From Paramarasmius palmivorus (lineage: Eukaryota; Basidiomycota; Agaricomycetes; Agaricales; Marasmiaceae): a DNA stretch of 64,000 nucleotides. Made by a program: the position numbers and the translations under genes. Positions within the stretch are counted from its first letter, which is position 1. Each line of letters starts with the position of its first letter. Of the stretch, positions 55,999 to 64,000 are shown piece by piece. The DNA lies in the NCBI GenBank assembly GCA_037176845.1, contig JAYKXP010000026.1, positions 248,001 to 312,000 on the forward strand. The letters are read 5' to 3'. The notes below the pieces were generated by a model. That model did not search any database. It had not been told where the DNA came from and was given only the letters and a program-made list of their open reading frames with translations.

Positions 55999-56705
55999 AT
56001 GCCTCCGAAAAAGAGAACTAGGGAAAGGTGTACGTCTTTATCTTGATAAACTGACCTTTTATCTCATTAATTGCAAGTAGAAAGGCAGACAAATAATGCT
56101 GCAGCTGGTCTTGCCCCCGAGGTTATCGCTAAACGGACAAAGAGGCATCTAGACGAGTTAGAGGTGCGGCATCTTAACCCTTCCTTGTAATCAAGTTCTG
56201 ATATGCCATCAAGAGGTCAAACTATGCAGAACCTACACTTCTCAATGAAGACGACCCCGATGACGGAGTCTCAGGCAAATACGCAAAGGGACGTGCCCGA
56301 CAAACCATCTCAGATAAACGCAACCATCTCAACATTGCTGGAACCTCACCTGCCGCATCCAATGGCAAGAAGAAATCAACCATGAATGTGCGGACAGCAT
56401 TATTGTATCGAAAGAACTTTGCGACGTTATTGGAAGAATCCGTGGGTGTTTGATATCCGTAATCTCTTTCTCTCCTCCAATTTCATGACCTTCTGTTTGA
56501 ACTACAGCGGATATCTACGCTTCCTTCTACTACACCGACGTACCTCACCGCGGCAAGCCCGGCTCCGCCCTATCCACCAAGATTGATATGCACAGTATGT
56601 GGCTATTGGGGCTCGTACAAATGCCGCAAATGTGCTATGGCGTATTGTGATAGGAACTGTGAAGGCGTCCACGAAGAAACGAGGTGCGAGAAAAGGGTTG
56701 TTTAG
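55999..56705 (+). CDS. vps71: Vps71/ZNHIT1, SWR1-complex HIT zinc-finger protein
   Basis: Multi-exon. Exon 1 encodes MPPKKRTRER; splicing to the second AG (after AAAG) restores RQTNNAAAGLAPEVIAKRTK and RHLDELER. Then SNYAEPTLLNEDDPDDGVSG, a basic KKKSTMNVRTALLYRKNFAT LLEES, RISTLPSTTPTYLTAASPAP PYPPR, and the HIT-type zinc finger CTVCGYWGSYKCRKCAMAYC, DRNCEGVHEETRCEKRVV at the very C-terminus. The finger has the full Cys/His set and the ending CEKRVV is typical of Vps71/ZNHIT1, a subunit of the SWR1 complex that deposits H2A.Z. The acceptors chosen are the only ones that keep frame. Divergent from the lyase-mevalonate kinase gene. Confidence 0.9.
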
Positions 56706-57337
56706 TGATTGGTATGTGTTGCGATACAAGAAATCGAAAGATATTGACTAACGATTTCTGTCTTCTTAGTCCACCTTGGCAGTAAGCGTATAATTATGGC
56801 TTTTGGACGCGGACGAATACCTCACGTCTTTGCTGCACAAACCTTAGTATCAGACAGCTTTGCACCACATATCCACGTCAATACAAAAACGACTGCATAT
56901 CATGTACATTCAAGATACCCGCGAAATGCAACTTATCATCCAATGAAAATTTACTCTTGATGCTGGTGTGAGCATGATTTCCACAGAGTTTAGCCGTCTG
57001 CATTTCACGCTCACCTCGGCAAGTTTCTTGGGATAAGATATAATAATCCTGGACTTTCCTTTCTGTTATCAGTTAGTCTTGTGAGTAAACGGTTATTCGC
57101 TCTTCAATTTGACACTAAGGTCTATCTCCGCTCTTTTCGTAGCAAAGTACGAACCGAAACTCTCGGCCATGCGCCTATCTTCTGTTCCAGTTCGTATTTG
57201 ACTATATACACAGTACTCATGACCATATCAGGCGCACCACGCTGAATATCGTTTCTCATGATTCTATACCTGTGGTGCTTCTTATCGGGTCTTATATATC
57301 CTGACGTTCTCAAGAAGGGGCGTTATCTCTTCCTCTC
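56706..57337. other. Intergenic, promoter of first permease gene
   Basis: 632 bases with no gene seen. The leader close to the ATG at 57338 resembles the corresponding leader of the second permease (both contain TGCTTCTTATCGGG followed by TTAT), consistent with tandem duplication including upstream sequence. Confidence 0.5.
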
Positions 57338-59873
57338 ATGTCCAGCTTACACGAAAAGGACGTCAAGGTCGAGGAACAACCAGTCCTTCGGGAGCTCTCG
57401 CCTTCATCTCCAGATGAACTTTTGGTGCAGGAGAGGCATCATGGTAAGCTTGTGAGGGAACTCAAGAATCGGCATGTCGCAATGATTAGGTGCGTTTTCA
57501 AATCATCTTTACATTTCCCACTTCGACTTACCACCCCCATTCCAAGTATCGGAGGTGCGCCCAAGTGAACTATCTTGGACGTAGCGTTTGAAATCGTATT
57601 GCAGGTGTCATTGGTACCGGGCTGTTTCTGGGGTCGTCGACTGCTCTTCGGAATGGTGGTCCCGTTGGTGCGTACATTGTTGGGTTTGACAGGCGTGAGA
57701 GACAAGCTCACATTGTAACAGGGCTTCTTTTGGGCTACATAGTTGTCGGATCTATATGTTGGAGCATGATGGTACGAAAACCATATTCATGATTGCAGAG
57801 TGTCTAATTAATCTGTTGAAGATCTCCCTCGGTGAAATGGTATCCTATCTACCGATCCCAGGTGGCCATATTGCGCTAGCTGAACGTTTCTTCGACCCAG
57901 GTGCGCGAATAGCAACCCGAGCTCCGAAATTCAAAGTACTGAAAGATGATCAGCGCTCAGCTTCGCGATGGGATGGAACTATTGGTGCGTAAACACCCAT
58001 CTTACCCTTAGTGTCAGAGCCTAACGTTAGAATAGCTATAACCTGGTTATCGGGACACCGGCCGAACTCAGTGCAGCTGCTGTCCTCGTCGAATATTGGA
58101 CCAAGAGCAACCAGTTGAACCCATTATGGATATCAATTTGCACAGTTGTGATAGTTGGCATCAATTTGCTCGGTGCAGGTGTGTTTATTCTTCGAGCTGA
58201 TGATTCGGAAAGTCATTGATGTGTTTGGGGTAAAGGAGCATATGGGGAAGCCGAATTCATCTTCGCGTCAGAGTCTCCCGAACGTCTATCCGTCTCAAAG
58301 TAACCGAACGCAACGCTAGGTCAATCAAGGTCATAACCATCGTCGGCCTCATCATTCTTGGCATAGTCCTTGATTTGGGAGGTGAGTCCTTTCTTTGGCC
58401 AGTTTCAATGATCGTTCTACCCTTTGGACCAGGTGGGCCCAATCACGACCGAATAGGATTCCGATACTGGTTGGATCCTGGCCCGTTTGTCCAGTTTAAT
58501 GGCATTTCAGGAGCTGAGGGACGATTCCTTGCGTGGTGGGCAGTAATGACGCAGGCGGTCTTCTCGTTCTTGGGCGTGGAGATGGTAGCCGTATGTCACG
58601 TCATTGAAGCCTTTCAAAGTTGTAGTAAAAGCCTTTACAGATTGCGGCTGGCGAAACCAAGAATCCTCGGTAAGTGTCACTCTACATTATTTACGTTGAA
58701 TTTACTAACAACCATGCTACAGACGAAATGTTCCACGAGCAATCAAACGCGTATACATTCGCATACTCCTGTTCTACATTGGAGGAACATTTGTCATTGG
58801 GCTGCTCGTTCCATCGAATGAGCCTAAATTGAACCTCGGGGACACCGGGGCTTCACCTTTTGTAATTGCTATCCAAAACGCTGGTATTCGAGGACTGCCT
58901 TCTGTACGTCGCATGTCTCGGAGAAGATGATATAGCTATATCTGCCCGCGCTAGGTGATCAATGCTGCACTGATAACTTCCGCTTGGTCTGCCGCATCGA
59001 GTGGTCTGTATACAGCTTCTAGGGCACTATGTACGTCTTCTCTTTCTCTTCCTAGATCTTCTCGACTAACACACCGTGACTTATTTGTAGACGGCCTCGC
59101 AGCTACCGGGAATGCGCCTTCTGTCTTCTTACGCACGACTTCAAAAGGTCTTCCACTGGTCTCCGTCGTAGTTTGTTCGATGTTCTGCGGACTGGCGTTC
59201 ATGGTTGTGTCAAATGGTGCTGGGACGGTCTTTGGATGGCTCCAGGCACTAACAGGTAAGTTCCTTCATGTTGCTTTCTTTGACAATGACTGACGTCGTT
59301 TGGCGACAGCCATTGGCGGTCTATTGAACTGGTTCGGTATAAGCATTACGTACATCCGATTTCATGCAGGAATGGTCGCGCAGGGATTTGACAGGTCAAA
59401 GCTCCCATATAGATTCAGTTTTCAACCATACGCGGCGTGGTACGCGTGTATAGGGTGTCTGCTCATGGCTTTTGTGAGTTCTGTCATCCTTGCTCCTGAT
59501 TGCTTCTTCCTGAAGTTCTTACTAAGCTCAGCGGCTGGAAAGTTTTCCTAAAGGATCAATGGGATACAGGTACTTTCATAACCAACTATCTTCCTGTCGC
59601 ATGCTACCCCATTCTGTTCGTGGGGTGTAAACTGTGGCGCAAGACGCGTTTTGTGAGAGCAAGCGAGATGGATCTCATTAGCAGGGTGGAGGAGATCGAG
59701 AAGGACTGGTAATGTCTTTCTTCCGTTGTCTCTCGAGACTTGAATTGATTGGTAGTAGCTGGGAAGAACCACCGCCAAGAAACAAGATAGAAAGGTTTTG
59801 GGCGTGGCTGGTGAGTTGATACTATTCTATTTATGCGCTATTTGTTCAGTTATGACTCTCGGCGTAGATGTAA
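57338..59873 (+). CDS. Amino-acid permease (APC/YAT family), paralogue 1
   Basis: Many exons. The N-terminus is cytosolic, MSSLHEKDVKVEEQPVLREL, with HHGKLVRELKNRHVAMI before helix 1, SIGGVIGTGLFLGSSTALRN, the hallmark of fungal amino-acid permeases. Then SLGEMVSYLPIPGGHIALAE, ELSAAAVLVEYWTKSNQLNP, GAYGEAEFIFASIKVITIVG, GGPNHDRIGFRYWLDPGPF, MTQAVFSFLGVEMVAIAAGE, RNVPRAIKRVYIRILLFYIG, INAALITSAWSAASSGLYTA, GLAATGNAPSVFLRTTSKGL, LLNWFGISITYIRFHAGMVA, KVFLKDQWDTGTFITNYLP. The predicted protein has the usual twelve helices. An 8-nt microexon (57547-57554) codes the start of helix 1. The final coding exon holds only ATG TAA after WAWL. Substrate within the amino acids is not predictable. Tandem with the next gene. 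Confidence 0.9.
57547..57554 (+). other. 8-nt microexon (TATCGGAG) in permease 1
   Basis: Flanked by introns 57490-57546 (57 nt, GT...AAG) and 57555-57604 (50 nt, GT...CAG). Only with this exon does the frame read MISIGGVIGTG, the invariant start of helix 1. The same exon is found in permease 2. Confidence 0.8.
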
Positions 59874-60982
59874 ATAAAGATGAGGCGATTGGCAGAGCGC
59901 GACTCTGTCACTGTAATAAATAGACGAAGTATAGTAGTGTTTACATGACAGTATCCTTTAGTTGTGGAATACGACTATTTCTTCGTCTGTTCAGAAGCTA
60001 GACTTGCATGGGGCTATTTTGGCAAATGAGTTTCGTGGAACTCGAGAGGTGTCCAATAGGCGCCCGTTAAACGCACCTCTCTCCAGCACTGTCACCATCT
60101 CTATCGAGCCGTTTTAGCATACACGCTACGTGACGCCTGAAGGTCCGAAACGAATCGCCATATTTCCTTCTTACCTCCGGGGTTTGAGTTCGGAGCATCG
60201 TTTCGGTCGATACCCTTCCTGTTTCGCAAGTTCAACCAAAGCACCTCCAAAGCACCGCTCTTTCTCATCGCAACGCATTTCAGCCGACATGCTTTCCTAA
60301 ATATGAAGACGTCCAACAGCGAGGAACCTTGGGGGCTAGAGCTTGGATAAATCGGAGCTATGCTATCAAAATGCCAGTACCTGACATTCGAACTTTGGGT
60401 CGACTTTGACTATATCCGTGAGTGAAACCTCTTCTATCTCCAGCTCTGTTGACACTCCTTTAGTAGTAGCTCATTGTACGATATCTAGAGCCATTCTGTG
60501 TCCGGATAAACAGAAGCGAAAATCAAGTATACTGTTTGTCTTCAAATTTCAATACACATTCTATCCTCGACATCTTGCCAATTCTTTTCCGTCTTCAAAC
60601 CGGTCCTCCTCCTTCTCGACCACATTGAACTTCTTTATTTTTTCAACATATCCTCAAGATTTAAAGTTCAATTCCCAGACGTAATTGTGCGGCGTTGATC
60701 TTCTTTATCCGATGTGTAGACGGCAAGGAACCACAAGTACATCAAAGGACAGGGTATTTGGAGCACTCTTGCTTGACATCTTGACGCATTCAACGGGAGC
60801 GCAAAGGTACCCATGATAAAGGAGATTATATCGGGCGAACCAGGTCCATCTGCCTTTCAAGCTATTTCTCGTAACTTCACTCATGTTTTTATGCTTCTTA
60901 TCGGGACTTATTTAATGGGTAGGCTATCCTGTGAGACTGGTTCCTTTCTTTATCTTCACCCCCCATCTCCTCTGACACCAGA
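59874..60982. other. Intergenic between the tandem permeases, no gene seen
   Basis: 1.1 kb. No coding signal recognised. It includes the putative promoter of permease 2; a block near the second ATG resembles the leader of permease 1. Confidence 0.45.
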
Positions 60983-63542
60983 ATGCAAGAAAAGGATATT
61001 AAAATCGAGGACCAGCACCATGATTTGGAGCTTTCGCCTTCGCCTCCGTCACTGAGGGAGATGCACCACGGAAAGCTCGCAAGGGAGCTCAAGAATCGGC
61101 ATGTCGCTATGATTAGGTGTGTTTCTTTCGCGTTGGTGTTGCGTGTTTTGCCTCATGCATCGATTTCAGTATTGGAGGTCTGTTCATTGAAACTATCCAT
61201 CCTGGACCTATCGTTGAATCATCTACCAGGTGTTATCGGAACCGGTCTCTTCTTGGGAACAGCAACCGCTCTTCGCAACGGTGGTCCTGTTGGTGAGTGC
61301 AAACACTGTTCCCAATACAACGCCCGCATTCACACCATACCAGGTCTTCTTCTGGGGTACATCATTGTCGGATCTATATGCTGGAGCGTCATGGTACGGA
61401 TCCCATCCCGACTTGTACGCAAAAATGAACTACTGACCGACTGACTGTTGACAGATCTCTCTCGGTGAAATGGTCTCCTATCTACCAATCCCAGGTGGGC
61501 ATATAAAACTATCCGAACGATTCTTCGACCCTGGTGCGTACAATACCATTGATTTCTCAGCCTGCCACACCGATTTACGATATATTTAGCACTCAGCTTC
61601 GCTATGGGATGGAACTATTGGTACGTACATCCCGCCTTACCCCACTCCTACCCGCCAGACTGACACGGAATACTAATAGCTACAACTGGATCATATCGTT
61701 ACCTGCCGAACTCAGCGCTGCAGCTATCCTTATCGAATACTGGACAAAAAGCGATAAGCTGAATCCATTGTGGATTTCAATATGTTTGATTGTGGTAGTT
61801 GGGATAAATTTGCTTGGTGCAGGTATGCGCACCCTTTCCTGGTGAAGACAAGTACTGATTGAACTGTTGAAGGCGCTTACGGAGAGGCAGAGTTCATTTT
61901 CGCGTTAGTGCATTACTCGAGTGGCTGCTACGTCGGCTGAAGAGAAGCTCTAGATCGATCAAGGTTATAACCATCGTTGGATTAATAATTCTCGGTATCG
62001 TCCTTGATCTTGGAGGTTCGTGTTCCAATGACCTTCACTATTCTCACCGCTAAAATCACAACAGGTGGTCCCAATCATGACCGCATAGGCTTCCGGTACT
62101 GGCTCGATCCTGGCCCCTTTGTTCAATTCAACGAAATCCCTGGGGCTAAAGGAAGGTTCCTTGGATGGTGGGCAGTAATGACACAAGCTGTATTTTCGTT
62201 CATCGGGACGGAAATCGTCAGCGTACGTCTTTCTCTCTTTCTTATAATCATTCCCAGTCTCAACACCTTTGACAGATCGCCGCTGGTGAGACCAAGAATC
62301 CCCGGTGAGCCGAAGAACCGCCCGTCTAGTCTCCAGATCGTCGCCTAACTTCACTGATTGTAGACGCAACATCCCACGCGCAATCAAACGCGTATACATT
62401 CGCATTCTCCTCTTTTACATCGGCGGGACGTTCATCATTGGGCTACTCGTTCCTTCCAACGAGCCCAGGTTAAACCTGGGTAAGACGGCAGGTGCTTCGC
62501 CGTTTGTGATTGCTATTCAAAATGCTGGGATTGGGGGTTTGCCTTCGGTGTGTATTCTTTCTTTATCAAGCTCAATTCAAGTCATACTGATATCTGGATA
62601 GGTGATAAATGCAGCTCTGCTTTCCTCCGCGTGGTCCGCTGCCTCGAGTGATTTATACACAGCTTCTAGGGCGCTTTGTATGCCTCTCCTTCCTTCCTTT
62701 CTTTCCTTATCGTCCAATACTCACCGAAGCCTATAGATGGCCTCGCAGTCTCAGGCAATGCTCCTTCCATCTTCCTCCGTACAACCTCTCGCGGTCTTCC
62801 CTGGGTCTCCATCGTCACCTGTTCCTTATTCTCCGGTTTAGCGTACATGGCTGTCTCTAGCGGTGCAGGTACAGTTTTTCATTGGTTTCAGGCTATGACT
62901 GGTTAGTGCCCTGTGTCTTGTCTTCTTTTTACCGCGCGGCTAATGACACGCGACGATAGCGATGGCCGGTCTACTCACCTGGCTCGGTATAAGCATCACC
63001 TACCTCCGTTTCTACGCCGGAATGCGTGCTCAAGGTTTCGATCGCCAAAAATTGCCTTTCAAGTCGAATTTACAGCCGTATGCGGGGTGGTATGCTTGTG
63101 TTGGGTGTGTCGTTATCTGCATCGTAAGCTCTCCATTACCTGCCTTGAATTCTTTACGCCATACTCACAGCGGCGAAAACAGTTCAGCGGCTGGAAAGTC
63201 TTTTTAACAGATAACTGGGAAACCGATACATTCATCACGAATTACCTCCCTGTGGCATTGTTTCCGATTATGTTTATTGGGTGTAAAGTATACCGCAAGA
63301 CGCGTTTCGTGAGAGTGGAGGAGATGGATTTTGTTAGTGGTGTTGAGGAGGTTGTTAGGGATAGGTATGTCCTGAGTCCTCTGCCTTCTTTGGTTGATTG
63401 AGCTGAAATGGAAATGGGGTGTAGCTATGAAGAACCACCGCCGAGGAATGCGGTAGAGAGGGTTTGGGCTTGGTTGGTGAGTCTCTTTGTGTTTGTACGC
63501 ATTCTTGGGAGTGGGTGAGGCTGATTCGAATTGCAGATGTGA
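60983..63542 (+). CDS. Amino-acid permease (APC/YAT family), paralogue 2
   Basis: Same exon plan as the preceding gene. It starts MQEKDIKIEDQHHDLELSPS, then LARELKNRHVAMISIGGVIG TGLFLGTATALRNGG, SLGEMVSYLPIPGGHIKLSE, LPAELSAAAILIEYWTKSDK, ASIKVITIVGLIILGIVLDL, GGPNHDRIGFRYWLDPGPFV, MTQAVFSFIGTEIVSIAAGE, NIPRAIKRVYIRILLFYIGG, NAALLSSAWSAASSDLYTAS, GLAVSGNAPSIFLRTTSRGL, MAGLLTWLGISITYLRFYAG, KVFLTDNWETDTFITNYLPV. It ends SYEEPPPRNAVERVWAWLM with the final coding exon carrying only ATG TGA. An 8-nt microexon sits at 61170-61177. The paralogues keep long identical blocks (FRYWLDPGPFVQFN, RAIKRVYIRILLFYIGGTF) yet diverge in introns, so the duplication is not very recent. Confidence 0.9.
61170..61177 (+). 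other. 8-nt microexon (TATTGGAG) in permease 2
   Basis: Flanked by introns 61117-61169 (53 nt) and 61178-61229 (52 nt). It restores MISIGGVIGTG; the position and length match permease 1 exactly. Confidence 0.8.
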
Positions 63543-63606
63543 TACCTGTACCGTATCCGCTGTTGACATACATGTGTAATCCGATAAAAGAGACGACTTC
63601 ATCACT

Positions 63607-63707
63607 GGCCGACTAGCTCAGTTGGTTAGAGCGTCGTGCTAATATAATAGGTTCTCAACCGCTTCATATTAACGCGAAGGTCTTGGGTTCGATCCCCACG
63701 TTGGCCA
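63607..63707 (+). tRNA. tRNA-Ile(AAT), copy 1, 27-nt intron
   Basis: Acceptor GGCCGAC/GTTGGCC with discriminator A; D-arm GCTCAGTTGGTTAGAGC; anticodon stem TCGTG/CGCGA; loop CTAATA + A with anticodon AAT (read as IAU). The intron is 63645-63671 after position 37. T-arm loop TTCGATC with stem TTGGG/CCCAC, which has a T-C mismatch at the 49-65 pair. Decodes Ile AUU/AUC. Confidence 0.95.
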
Positions 63708-63830
63708 GTGATGCGGGCATTGACCACCTCAACTTTTTATCTCGTTTCGCGATAGTTTGCTTTGGCTTCCCAATTCCAGCATCTACCTCCACGACCACCC
63801 CAAGACACAACACAGAAGAGCACTGCCAAC

Positions 63831-63931
63831 GGCCGACTAGCTCAGTTGGTTAGAGCGTCGTGCTAATATCTGTGCTTTCCGAAATAGTAATGTTAACGCG
63901 AAGGTCTTGGGTTCGATCCCCACGTTGGCCA
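63831..63931 (+). tRNA. tRNA-Ile(AAT), copy 2, 27-nt intron
   Basis: The exons are identical to copy 1, including the T-stem mismatch. The intron at 63869-63895 has the same length (27 nt) but a different sequence. The gap between the two genes is 123 bases. Tandem duplication is the likely origin. Confidence 0.95.
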
Positions 63932-64000
63932 TAGTCCTTTTTCGGTTGACTGTTTTGTTTCTTGCTTGACTACGTTCCGACTTCATTTGTGTGTGTGTAT

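Noticed and set aside
63980..64000. GT-rich run at the window end, considered as telomere-like or a microsatellite
   Set aside because: Only a few TG units; not the fungal telomere repeat and too short to call.
1..64000. Prokaryote-type systems (CRISPR arrays, operons, insertion sequences, integrases)
   Set aside because: None seen. Gene structure is eukaryotic throughout, and no regular spacer-repeat array or transposase domain was found.

Overview
The window is nuclear DNA of a mushroom-forming basidiomycete (Agaricomycetes-type). The basis is gene structure and content: dense genes cut by many GT-AG introns of about 50-60 nt, a mushroom-type sesquiterpene synthase, GMC (aryl-alcohol-oxidase-like) and F-box families, Zn2Cys6 regulators and intron-containing tRNA genes. 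Exon joins were worked out by hand from splice sites and reading frame; several genes were checked to be in frame from end to end.

Left part (1-20 kb): a DsbA-like thioredoxin-fold oxidoreductase, a six-helix Frag1/DRAM/Sfk1 membrane protein, a C2 plus proline-rich protein on the minus strand, a secreted cysteine-containing protein with Gly/Lys/Asp-rich repeats, a 1845-residue protein with a nucleotidyltransferase-like N-terminus and ankyrin repeats (13 exons, minus), an F-box protein, the wreck of a Zn2Cys6 regulator and a small probably mitochondrial protein.

Middle (21-40 kb): three minus-strand enzyme genes (GMC oxidoreductase, divergent transketolase, flavin monooxygenase), then plus-strand genes for an aldo/keto reductase, a cysteine-rich membrane protein, a Zn2Cys6 regulator and a sorbitol/xylitol-type dehydrogenase. 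Aldose reductase, polyol dehydrogenase, transketolase and a regulator within 18 kb recall pentose/polyol use, but this is inference. A tRNA-Arg(CCG) gene lies antisense inside an intron of the GMC gene.

Right part (40-64 kb): housekeeping genes in two head-to-head pairs (rae1/dbp6 and swd2/rpb5), a sesquiterpene synthase, then one reading frame joining a complete cystathionine beta-lyase to a complete mevalonate kinase, head-to-head with vps71 (SWR1 complex). The window ends with two tandem amino-acid permease paralogues sharing an 8-nt microexon and two tandem tRNA-Ile(AAT) genes with 27-nt introns. The most unusual item is the lyase-mevalonate kinase fusion, lying next to a terpene synthase.
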